Source of the DNA: CAYWTX01 sp964461295 | GTDB lineage: Bacteria > Planctomycetota > Phycisphaerae > SM23-33 | Assembly: GCA_964461295.1 (NCBI GenBank) | Contig: CAYWTX010000674.1 | Coordinates: 1-9,512 of the forward strand | DNA length: 9,512 nt | Direction: 5' to 3' | In this document: positions 1 to 6,168 of the stretch, one piece after another | Layout of the letters: each line of letters starts with the position of its first letter | Position numbering within the stretch: the stretch's first letter is position 1 | Notes under the pieces: generated by a model | Seen by the model: only the letters and a program-made list of their open reading frames with translations | Database searches by the model: none | What the model was told of the DNA's origin: nothing | Made by a program: the position numbers and the translations under genes

Positions 1-52
1 GCGAAGAGGGATGGAACTGGTCGCGCAATTCTCTCACAACCTCTGAGATAAC

Positions 53-102
53 ACAGCCCAGGGCGTTGCCCTGGGCTGTCCTATGTCAGCCTTTCAGGCT
101 GA
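53..102. repeat. Two tandem three-nucleotide-loop hairpins (CCCAGGGC family)
   Basis: The first hairpin (53-79) has a perfect 12-bp stem, ACAGCCCAGGGC paired with GCCCTGGGCTGT, around the loop GTT. The second (86-102) has a 7-bp stem, TCAGCCT/AGGCTGA, around TTC. The core CCCAGGGC-GTT-GCCCTGGG recurs at 9492-9510 and, with the opposite loop orientation (AAC), at 9376-9394. It is therefore a dispersed repeat found near both ends of the window. It lies about 450 bp beyond the 3' end of the kinase gene, so a role as that gene's terminator is unlikely. It could be a REP-like extragenic element; I cannot name a family. Confidence 0.85.
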
Positions 103-354
103 AGAGCGGACGCCGGCTCACCTGGCAAGCGGGCAAAGCGATACGGTTCTTCGTTTGCCGTGTCTTGAGCGGTGCCCGAGTCCACAGAATCCCTGTGACG
201 TTGCTACCGTGTCCAAGAAGCAAGGTTCTCGGCATCTCGGCGAGGCCCCCTGCTGCCGTGATGTCGTGCACGAACTCGGCTGCACGTCGGGGATCCCAAG
301 GAATCCAAGCTTGACGCCTCGCTCAGAAGTCGCCGGAAGGCGGGTCTGGCGTGG
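103..354. other. Gene-free spacer between hairpin clusters
   Basis: I see no convincing gene here on either strand. Short open frames exist in several frames but none shows a recognisable motif, a good ribosome-binding site or the strong G/C third-position bias of the neighbouring genes. A minus-strand frame from about 300 down to 100 reads through without a stop and contains AAEFVHDITAAGG, but it resembles no family that I recognise. It may be decayed coding DNA. Confidence 0.4.
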
Positions 355-470
355 CACGGGCGTCTCGCCCGTGTGTCCCACGGCCGTCCCGGCCGTGGCA
401 TGGCGCCTGTGGGCAGTGGCAGCAAGACACGGGCGGCACGCCCGTGGGACACATGGGCGAGATGTCCATG
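355..470. repeat. Cluster of four three-nucleotide-loop hairpins (CACGGGCG family)
   Basis: Four hairpins follow one another: 355-373 (CACGGGCG, loop TCT, CGCCCGTG), 378-398 (CCACGGCCG, loop TCC, CGGCCGTGG), 428-446 (CACGGGCG, loop GCA, CGCCCGTG) and 452-470 (CATGGGCG, loop AGA, TGTCCATG, with two G-U wobbles). A 9-bp inverted repeat, GTGTCCCAC at 373-381 and GTGGGACAC at 444-452, links the first half to the second, so the cluster could also fold as one larger cruciform. It begins about 78 bp beyond the stop of the minus-strand kinase, so it might help end that transcript. There is no T tract. Confidence 0.85.
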
Positions 471-547
471 CCGCGCCTCCCGGCGACTCCTGAGGGAGGC
501 GTCCGTATTGTATCCCCTGTGAAGAAGTGCTAGCCCGATCGCAGCCC

Positions 548-2089
548 TTACCCCTCAGCCCGGATGGCCGAGTGCACGTCCTTCAATGCGGGATACAGCG
601 TCTGGAAGGTCTCGAAACGCCGGCGGTACGTGTCCGTCAGGGCCAGGTCCGGCTGGAAGACCTTGCCCGGGCGGTAGACGCGGGCGAAGGCGTCTGCCTC
701 GTCTTTGTACAGCCCCACGCCGATGCCGGCCAGGATGGCCGCGCCCAGCGGGGTCGCCTCCTCCACGGCGGGGGCCTCGATGGCCATGCCGGCCATGTCC
801 GCCTTGTTCTGCATCCAGAAGGCGTTTTCCGTGCCGCCGCCGACGGCGACGAGTTTCTCGGGGGGTGTGCCCAGGGCCTTGTCGATCCCGGCGACGATCT
901 GGAGGAACTGGTAGTTGAGGCCCTCGACCATCGCGCGCAAGCAGTCGGCCTTGGAGGCGATGTTCCGCAGGCCGACGAAGGCGCCCATCGAGTCGGGGTC
1001 GGACACGGGGATCGTGCTGCCGGACATGTGGGGCAGGAACATCACGCCGTTGGCGCCGGGGGGCGATGCCGCCGCGGCCGCCATCAGCAGGTCCCAGTCG
1101 GCCTTGCCCTCGGCCGCGGCCCGCTGCTTCTCCTCGGCGCCGAACTGCTTGCGGAACCATTCGAGCATGTCGGCCGCGACGCCGGAGCCCATGGCCGCCC
1201 ATTGCCCGCGGGCGACGTGCGAGTCGATCCACCAGCCCATGGTGCGGACCTTGTCGGTGAGCACCGGCTGCCCGATGGCCGCGACGACGATCTCCCACGT
1301 GCCGACGACGTCCAGCACGGCGCCGGGGCGGAACGCCCCGACGGGCAGGCAGCCGCAGAGGAAGTCGTGCCCCCCGAGCACGACGGGCGTGCCTTCGGGC
1401 AGGCCGGTGAGGGAGGCGGCCCGGGCCGTCACGCCGCCCAGGACCGTGCCGCTGGGGCGCGGCTCGGCCAGCAGCGAGCGCTCGATGCCGGAGGCGGCGA
1501 GCAACTCGTCGGAATACCGCCGCGTGCGCTGGTCCATCAGCAGCGTGTTGGAGGCCATGCTGTAGTCCGTGGCCCGCACGCCGGAAAGCATGAAGTTGAC
1601 GAAGTCCTCGATGAGCAGCCACTTGTCGGCCTTGGCCATGACGGCGGGTTCGTGCTGCTTCATCCACAGGATGCGCAGTGCGGAGTTGATGGCCCAGACG
1701 GGGTTGCCGCTGATGGCGAACTGGCGAGCGGCGCCGATGTTCTCCAGCCACCACTTGTGCTGTGGCGCGGTGCGCGGGCAGTGCCAACTGATGAACGGAT
1801 AGAGCCAACTGCCGCCGGCGTCGATGGGCAGGCCGTCCATGCCCATGCCGGTAACGGCCACGCCGCGGACGGCCCGCTTGTCGGGCAGACCGCCGAGCGC
1901 CTCGTTGAGGGCGTCGCACGTGCCGCCCCATATCTGCTCGGGCTTCCAGATCGCCCAGTCGGGGTGCTCGGGGTGCGGGTTGAACCGCTCCGTCGGGCGG
2001 GCCGCCTTCGCCACGGCCGAACCGTTGGTGTCGTAGACGACCGCCTTGAGACTGGTGGAACCGAGGTCGATGCCGACGAGGTAGTCCAT
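548..2089 (-). CDS. FGGY-family carbohydrate kinase (xylulokinase-like)
   Basis: This encodes a complete 513-residue cytoplasmic sugar kinase, normal length for the FGGY family, which transfers the ATP gamma-phosphate to a sugar or polyol. The N-terminal phosphate-binding motif GIDLGSTSLKAVVYD lies at residues 6-20. The likely catalytic base is Asp242 in GGHD (239-242), and the C-terminal FGGY signature region runs GGGTENAFWMQNKAD (417-431) then EATPLGAAILAG (444-455). The ATG at 2089 is chosen because AAAGGAG sits 8 bases upstream and the protein begins directly with the conserved fold; an upstream in-frame extension to 2134 would add residues lacking homology. The substrate cannot be read from sequence. 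The GGHD form, rather than GGGD/GxGD, resembles divergent YgcE- and fuculokinase-like members more than classical xylulokinase. No sugar isomerase, transporter or regulator lies next to it. Confidence 0.93.
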   Translation of the reverse strand: MDYLVGIDLGSTSLKAVVYDTNGSAVAKAARPTERFNPHPEHPDWAIWKPEQIWGGTCDALNEALGGLPDKRAVRGVAVTGMGMDGLPIDAGGSWLYPFISWHCPRTAPQHKWWLENIGAARQFAISGNPVWAINSALRILWMKQHEPAVMAKADKWLLIEDFVNFMLSGVRATDYSMASNTLLMDQRTRRYSDELLAASGIERSLLAEPRPSGTVLGGVTARAASLTGLPEGTPVVLGGHDFLCGCLPVGAFRPGAVLDVVGTWEIVVAAIGQPVLTDKVRTMGWWIDSHVARGQWAAMGSGVAADMLEWFRKQFGAEEKQRAAAEGKADWDLLMAAAAASPPGANGVMFLPHMSGSTIPVSDPDSMGAFVGLRNIASKADCLRAMVEGLNYQFLQIVAGIDKALGTPPEKLVAVGGGTENAFWMQNKADMAGMAIEAPAVEEATPLGAAILAGIGVGLYKDEADAFARVYRPGKVFQPDLALTDTYRRRFETFQTLYPALKDVHSAIRAEG

Positions 2090-2158
2090 CGCCTTGTCTC
2101 CTTTGCCGCGACGCGAAGCGAGCGATCGCGGCACAGCAACGGTTGACGTCGAGACCGG

Positions 2159-2164
2159 ATTCTA
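2159..2164 (-). promoter_or_regulatory. Candidate -10 element for the FGGY kinase
   Basis: On the minus strand GGTAGAAT occurs with the hexamer TAGAAT (5 of 6 matches to TATAAT), about 70 bases upstream of the kinase ATG. No good -35 is visible at 16-18 bp. The same 8-mer GGTAGAAT occurs on the minus strand at 3523-3530, upstream of the glycosyltransferase, which is the main reason to list it. Confidence 0.3.
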
Positions 2165-2194
2165 CCCGTGACGCCCCGGCCGATACACTCCCGG

Positions 2195-2216
2195 CTTGCC
2201 GTCAGCGAACGGCGAG
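2195..2216 (-). other. Intergenic hairpin between glycosyltransferase and kinase
   Basis: The arms CTTGCCGT and ACGGCGAG pair as an 8-bp stem with one G-U wobble and a 6-base loop (plus-strand reading). It lies between two minus-strand genes, upstream of the proposed kinase -10. There is no T tract, so a terminator role is uncertain. Confidence 0.3.
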
Positions 2217-2237
2217 CTCCGGATCGGCTTGCGGGAA

Positions 2238-2273
2238 CGAGGCAACCAGGCACGAAGTCCGGGCCTGGCCTCG
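2238..2273 (-). terminator. Candidate transcription terminator of the glycosyltransferase gene
   Basis: About 19 bp beyond the glycosyltransferase stop, CGAGG-caa-CCAGGC pairs with GCCTGGCCTCG: 11 base pairs with a 3-base bulge and an 11-base loop. The position fits a terminator that would separate the glycosyltransferase transcript from the kinase. It lacks the U tract of a classical intrinsic terminator, so this is a suggestion. Confidence 0.35.
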
Positions 2274-2291
2274 CCTCGCGGCCAGTGGCGT

Positions 2292-3470
2292 CTATCGCCT
2301 GTAGACCCTGTCGCGCCAGACGATCTCGCTTCGCGGGCGCAGCTTGAGCATCGCCTTGACCAGCACAGCGGCGGCCATGGCGCAGGCAACAGGGTACGTC
2401 AGGCCGTAGACCCAGCGCGACTTGAGGTGCTCGTAGAACCGCGCTGCCATGACAAGCTGGGCGAGCAGGCTCACCGTGCCGATGAGTGCGGCGGCCAGCC
2501 ACCAGTCCTCCGGGGCGGCGCCGGCGGCGACCATGGCCCATCCGATTGCCGCGGTGGCGGCTGGGGTCAGGCCGCGGCCGATCAGGACCAGCAGGACCTT
2601 GGTCAGGCCCAGCATGCCGCGGAACGCGCCGACGAGAATCCGTTCCCAGCCACGAATGATCTGCGCCAGCGAGGCGTACATGTGAACGGTGAACAGGGCG
2701 GTGCTGGGGGCGACCCGAAGGACCAGCCCGTGCCCCTTGACCAGCCGGGCGATGTCCATGTCCTCGATGAGCGAGCCGCGCACGGCCTCGTGCGTGCCGA
2801 TGGCCTCGTATGCGCTCCGGCGGATGAGCATGAACATGCCGTTGGCGAAGGCGGCGCGTGTCCGCGGATTGTTGACGCGGCTGGGGCGGAACCAGATCAT
2901 CAACATGCCGGTCAGGACCGGCAGGAGGTAGCTCTCCCAGAACGTGTCGTACCGGTGCTCGGGCAGCAGGCTGAGCATGTCGGCCCGCGTGTCGATGGCG
3001 TGCTGCATGACCAGTCGCAACGTGCGAGCGCAGACCTGCTGGCAGTCGGCGTCGTGCATGAGGATCCACTCGCCGCTGGTCTGCTCGATGCCGCGCTGCA
3101 TCGCGTGGTTCTTGCCGCACCAGCCCTCGGGCAGATGGTCGATGTCGATGACCCGGACGCGAGGGTCCTTTCCGGCGATGTCGCGAAGGATGCGCCCGGT
3201 GGCGTCGGTGGACCGGTCGTTGACGACGACCACCTCCAGGCGGGGATAGTCCTGCGCCAGCAGCGATGTCAGGCAAGCCTCGATGTTGGCTTCCTCGTCG
3301 CGAGCGGCGACAACGAGGCTGAGCGCCGGCCAGTTCCTCGCCGTCAGCGGGTAGTCGGCCGTCAGGTGGAACATCGCCCGCCACACGCGCAGGGCCAGCA
3401 CGTTGCGGACGATCCATTCCAGGCCGACGCAGGCGGCCAGGAACGTCACGATGGCGGCGAATGTCAGCAT
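2292..3470 (-). CDS. Membrane-anchored family 2 glycosyltransferase (HpnB/CrtQ-like)
   Basis: This encodes a 392-residue inverting GT-A glycosyltransferase that probably moves a sugar from a nucleotide-sugar onto a lipid-type acceptor at the cytoplasmic face of the membrane. A hydrophobic N-terminal anchor (about 5-23) precedes the catalytic domain. Motifs visible are SLVVAARDEE (51-60), VVVNDRSTDAT (81-91), the metal-binding DxD as HDAD (139-142), the probable catalytic Asp in IEDMDIARLVK (235-245) and RGWERI (273-278). Several hydrophobic segments follow (about 285-373), and the tail WRDRVYRR resembles the W-(K/R)-x-R-x-Y end of the hopene-associated HpnB and carotenoid CrtQ glycosyltransferases. 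The ATG at 3470 is chosen because it leads straight into the anchor and has GAGGA 10 bases upstream. Neither hopanoid nor carotenoid genes lie nearby, so the acceptor is unknown. Confidence 0.88.
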   Translation of the reverse strand: MLTFAAIVTFLAACVGLEWIVRNVLALRVWRAMFHLTADYPLTARNWPALSLVVAARDEEANIEACLTSLLAQDYPRLEVVVVNDRSTDATGRILRDIAGKDPRVRVIDIDHLPEGWCGKNHAMQRGIEQTSGEWILMHDADCQQVCARTLRLVMQHAIDTRADMLSLLPEHRYDTFWESYLLPVLTGMLMIWFRPSRVNNPRTRAAFANGMFMLIRRSAYEAIGTHEAVRGSLIEDMDIARLVKGHGLVLRVAPSTALFTVHMYASLAQIIRGWERILVGAFRGMLGLTKVLLVLIGRGLTPAATAAIGWAMVAAGAAPEDWWLAAALIGTVSLLAQLVMAARFYEHLKSRWVYGLTYPVACAMAAAVLVKAMLKLRPRSEIVWRDRVYRR

Positions 3471-3497
3471 TGTGCCCGCATCCTCGATGGCCTGTTC

Positions 3498-3530
3498 TTG
3501 CCGGCAACACGGCAATCGCCTTATTCTACC
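3498..3530. promoter_or_regulatory. Overlapping divergent promoter region with inverted repeats
   Basis: The 65-bp gap between the divergent glycosyltransferase and methyltransferase genes must hold both promoters. For the plus strand, TTGCCG (3498-3503) and TATTCT (3522-3527) are 18 bp apart, each matching 4 of 6 consensus bases; transcription would then begin next to the ATG at 3536. For the minus strand, TAGAAT (3523-3528 complement) inside GGTAGAAT is a 5-of-6 -10 without a clear -35. TTGCCGGCAA (3498-3507) is a perfect palindrome, and TTGCCG/CGGCAA (3498-3503, 3510-3515) is a second inverted repeat. Either could be an operator. Confidence 0.4.
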
Positions 3531-3535
3531 GGGCC

Positions 3536-4408
3536 ATGGGCGTCGCCAATACCTGCTGCATCTGCGGAACTTCGGGCCTGGCCGAGGCCGATAAGGAAAC
3601 GGCCTGCGTGCGGTCCAACGTGCGGGCGCTGCATACCCGCCGGTTTCCGGTCTGGCGGTGTCCCGTGTGCCGGTCCATCCACGCTTCCGACGCGGTAGAC
3701 CTGGACGAGGCCTACCGGTCGTATCCCTTCTTCGGTCAGAAGCTGGACTTCGCTCTCCGCTGCGCCTATCGCAGGCTGACTCGCCGGCTCCGCCGGGCCG
3801 GCCTGCGGCCCGGGCAGCGCGTGCTCGACTTCGGCTGCGGCAGCGGGTTGCTCGTGCAATACCTGCGCGAGAAAGGCTACGACGCGGTGGGCTACGACCC
3901 CTACTCGCGCGACCACGGCGACCTGGCCCCCCTGGCCGGGCAGTACGACGCGGTCGTCGCCCAGGATGTCATCGAGCATGACGAAGACCCCTTGGCCGTG
4001 CTTGCCCGCCTGGACGGTCTGAGCCGCCCCGGCGCCTGGATCGCCATCGGCACGCCCGATGCCGCCGGCATCGACCTGGCGAGGGCGGGGGCGGCCGTCC
4101 ACGCGCTGCACCAGCCGTACCATCGGCATATCCTGGCCCTGCCCGCGCTGCTCGATGCCGGCCGCCGCATCGGCTGGGGCGTGGAACGCACGTACCGGAC
4201 CCCCTACACGAACATGCCCGTGCTGTCCCTGCCGCTGCTGCACTACTACATGCGGTGCTTCGACGGCACGATCAACGTTCTCTTCGAGCGCCCCATGAAC
4301 AGCATGCGGCTCTGGCTGAGCCCCGAGACGGTCTTCTACCTGATCTTCGGGTACTGGCTCTGCGACGGCGCTGACATCGTGGCGATCTTCCGCAAGCCGA
4401 CGGCGTGA
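3536..4408 (+). CDS. Class I SAM-dependent methyltransferase with N-terminal zinc ribbon
   Basis: This encodes a 290-residue cytoplasmic methyltransferase. The N-terminus has a four-cysteine zinc ribbon: C7-x2-C10 and C42-x2-C45. The Rossmann fold follows, with the SAM-binding motif I VLDFGCGSG (96-104), an acidic motif II AVGYDPY (117-123), and the motif AQDVIEHDEDP (142-152) typical of the UbiG/Methyltransf_23 group. The C-terminal part (about 200-290) is less conserved and may bind the substrate. The ATG at 3536 is chosen because it places the first zinc-ribbon cysteine at residue 7; no ribosome-binding site is visible, and the candidate promoter would give a nearly leaderless mRNA. Zinc-ribbon methyltransferases of this type often sit in glycan or natural-product clusters, which fits the divergent glycosyltransferase, but the substrate is unknown. 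Confidence 0.88.
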   Translation: MGVANTCCICGTSGLAEADKETACVRSNVRALHTRRFPVWRCPVCRSIHASDAVDLDEAYRSYPFFGQKLDFALRCAYRRLTRRLRRAGLRPGQRVLDFGCGSGLLVQYLREKGYDAVGYDPYSRDHGDLAPLAGQYDAVVAQDVIEHDEDPLAVLARLDGLSRPGAWIAIGTPDAAGIDLARAGAAVHALHQPYHRHILALPALLDAGRRIGWGVERTYRTPYTNMPVLSLPLLHYYMRCFDGTINVLFERPMNSMRLWLSPETVFYLIFGYWLCDGADIVAIFRKPTA

Positions 4409-4553
4409 AGCCCCGCGGCGCCCCGGCGATCACGCCTTCCTGCTACATGGTCTCGCGCCCGCGGGAGGCAAGTGGATGCGCACCTGGCCCGAAGCCTTCG
4501 CCTGTGGATCTGGAGCGATCCGACTGACATATCGCACCCCATCCACGTCTCAA
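4409..4553. other. Convergent intergenic spacer
   Basis: This 145-bp gap lies between the stops of the plus-strand methyltransferase and the minus-strand oxidoreductase. Both transcripts must end here or read into each other. I see no gene and no strong stem-loop with a T tract. Confidence 0.5.
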
Positions 4554-5858
4554 CTACAGATACGCGCCGAGGTCGCGCAGGCGGCCCCGGACTTCCGCGC
4601 CGTCCAGGTCGGCCGGGGCGCAGCCGCGCCGGGCCGCCAGCGCCGCGGCCATGCCGGCCGCCTGGCCCACGCTGCACGCCGGCGGCATCACGCGCATCGA
4701 ACTGTGCACCGCGTGGTCCACCGAGATCGGGCGCCCGCCCACCGTCAGGTTCGCGATGCCCAGGGGAACGACGCATCCGTAGGGAATCTCGTACCACTCG
4801 CCCTCGGCCAGGCGCAGGTGTTCCGTGCCCGAACCGTCGGGGTTGTGGATGTCGATGGGGTAATGCACGCGGGCGACGGCGTCGGCGAACTTCGCGCGGC
4901 CGACGAAGTCCTCCTTCGTCAGGTAGGCCCGGCCGCGGACGCGCCGGGTCTCCCGCACGCCGATGTGATGGCCGACAGAATAGACCCACGCGTTCTCGAA
5001 GCCGCTGACGCGCCCGCGAAGGAAATCGAGATACTGCCGGAGTTGGCGGCGGCCCTCGATTTCCGCGGCGCTGAGCTCCTCGCCGCTGGTGCCGCTGTGG
5101 CGGATTACCCGCGTCGTGTTGAAGTGGATCACGTCCGGGCGGATCCAGTTGAAGATCAGCACGTCCTCGCGCGGGCAGTCGATCTCCCCGGCTGCCTTCG
5201 CCGCCAGGTACAGCCGCGTGATCTCGGCGCGGTCGGGCATGGCGGCGGCGTCGATGCCGCCGAGCTTGAAGCACAGCGTCATGGGCTGGCTGTGGCCGCT
5301 GGGACCGCCTTGTTCGATGGTGCATCCGGCCAGGGCGGCGAGGTCCGCGTCGCCGGTGCAGTCGACGTACTGTTTGGCGACCGCGGCAGAATAGCCCGAC
5401 TTGCTCAGCACGACGAGGGCATCGATGCGCCCGTCGCGGACGAGCACGTCGGCCAGCCAGTGGTGGTACAGCAGGCGAGCGCCGGCATCGAGGCAGAGGT
5501 CCTCGGCCGCGAGCATGGCGGCGTCCTTGGAGACGTCCCGGTCGCCCTTTGCGGCGAGTTCGGGGTCGAGCGGCCGGGCGGCGTCGCCGGCGAGGTAGGC
5601 CCGCATGCGCTGGGCCCACTGGACGTAGACGGGGCGGTCGAGGCACTTGCCGGCGGCGTGATTGGGCATGAACGGGTGGATTTCGCCGACGGCGGCCATG
5701 CCGCCGAGAAAGCCGTAGCGTTCGACGAGCACGACGTTGGCGCCCGCGCGAGCGGCCGTCACGGCGGCGCCGATGCCGCCGGGCCCGCCGCCGACGACGA
5801 TGACGTCGGCCTGTGCGACGACTGCGATGTCACGATCAACGGTGTAGCGGACGCTCAT
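4554..5858 (-). CDS. FAD-dependent oxidoreductase (FAD_oxidored family)
   Basis: This encodes a 434-residue flavoprotein. Near the N-terminus is the dinucleotide-binding fold ADVIVVGGGPGGIGAA (17-32), with Glu46 ending the second strand (VVLVER), followed by YGFLGGMA (48-55), a typical family signature. A second FAD-contact motif, VDCTGDADLAALAG (165-178), and VRETRRVRG (301-309) match the Pfam FAD_oxidored (PF12831) family. The C-terminal segment PISVDHAVHSSMRVMPPACS (377-396) and the following VGQAAGMAAAL close the FAD site. The protein ends at the usual helix, so it looks complete. Substrates of this family are mostly unknown; glycan- or organic-acid-related compounds are possible. The ATG at 5858 has GAGGAG 9 bases upstream, and its ATGA overlaps the stop of the upstream antitoxin-like gene, which suggests co-transcription. 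Confidence 0.9.
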   Translation of the reverse strand: MSVRYTVDRDIAVVAQADVIVVGGGPGGIGAAVTAARAGANVVLVERYGFLGGMAAVGEIHPFMPNHAAGKCLDRPVYVQWAQRMRAYLAGDAARPLDPELAAKGDRDVSKDAAMLAAEDLCLDAGARLLYHHWLADVLVRDGRIDALVVLSKSGYSAAVAKQYVDCTGDADLAALAGCTIEQGGPSGHSQPMTLCFKLGGIDAAAMPDRAEITRLYLAAKAAGEIDCPREDVLIFNWIRPDVIHFNTTRVIRHSGTSGEELSAAEIEGRRQLRQYLDFLRGRVSGFENAWVYSVGHHIGVRETRRVRGRAYLTKEDFVGRAKFADAVARVHYPIDIHNPDGSGTEHLRLAEGEWYEIPYGCVVPLGIANLTVGGRPISVDHAVHSSMRVMPPACSVGQAAGMAAALAARRGCAPADLDGAEVRGRLRDLGAYL

Positions 5859-6077
5859 TTCCGGTTACTCCTCGCGAGCACAGTCTGCGTCGAGTCTGCC
5901 GTCACTCTTCCGGGCTCGCTCGCATCGATCCGGGATTCAGCTTCCTTTGCCCAGGCAGCGTCTACCGCGTCGTCAGCCTGCACGCCGAAGCTTCGGAAGA
6001 GCCTGTCGATCGACTCGCCCTTCCCGGCAGGGCTGGCGAACAGGCCCTGCCAGGACAACCTGTGCCGCCCTTGTCAT
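5855..6077 (-). pseudogene. Addiction-module antitoxin (PF09720-like), apparently frameshifted
   Basis: The C-terminal part, in the frame ending at 5855, reads SIDRLFRSFG then DDAVDAAWAKEAESRIDA and GRVTADSTQTVLAR. This is the pattern of small 'putative addiction module component' antitoxins, whose core is VxAAWxxExxxRxxxxxxGxV with a final VxARxR. The usual N-terminal half is found one frame over, from the ATG at 6077: MTRAAQVVLAGPVRQPCREG. Joining both at about 6017 gives some 73 residues, the normal size for the family, with one extra base near a GGG run (6018-6020). AGAGG lies 6 bases before the ATG and a good promoter lies upstream. No RelE/ParE-type toxin gene follows; the oxidoreductase start overlaps instead. 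Alternatives are a shorter intact gene starting at TTG 6058 (67 residues) or a one-base sequencing error. Family assignment is from memory. Confidence 0.65.
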
Positions 6078-6098
6078 TCCGCACCTCTACCTGATCCC

Positions 6099-6128
6099 AG
6101 CATAGTTCCATCAAGCCGGGCCGGTCAA
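6099..6128 (-). promoter_or_regulatory. Promoter for the antitoxin remnant and oxidoreductase
   Basis: On the minus strand TTGACC (6123-6128, 5 of 6 matches) and TATGCT (6099-6104, 4 of 6) are separated by 18 bp. Transcription would begin near 6092, followed by AGAGG and the ATG at 6077. The spacing is consistent at every step, making this one of the better promoters in the window. Confidence 0.55.
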
Positions 6129-6131
6129 CTC

Positions 6132-6160
6132 TCGACAGGCGGGGGTGCGGGGCGTACACT
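6132..6160 (+). promoter_or_regulatory. Promoter for the thiF-like/cysK/PHP operon
   Basis: TCGACA (6132-6137, 5 of 6 matches to TTGACA) and TACACT (6155-6160, 4 of 6) are 17 bp apart. Transcription would start around 6165-6168, directly at the ATG at 6169, so the mRNA would be leaderless or nearly so. The -35 is only 3 bp from the -35 of the opposite promoter (6123-6128), so the polymerases would compete for the site. Confidence 0.5.
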
Positions 6161-6168
6161 GGGCGGCC

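Noticed and set aside
100..300. Minus-strand frame containing AAEFVHDITAAGG
   Set aside because: It has an unbroken stretch but no recognisable family, no credible start and mixed codon use; possibly decayed coding DNA, too weak to list as a gene.
355..470. CRISPR-like array
   Set aside because: The repeats are hairpins of differing sequence without regular unique spacers, and no cas gene is present.
527..2146. Long plus-strand open frame (539 codons) opposite the kinase
   Set aside because: It is the antisense shadow of the kinase in GC-rich DNA; its product is rich in Gly, Ala, Arg and Val with no motif, while the minus strand encodes a full FGGY kinase.
2196..3698. 500-codon plus-strand frame opposite the glycosyltransferase
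   Set aside because: Low-complexity composition without motifs, overlapping both the glycosyltransferase and the methyltransferase start; antisense shadow.
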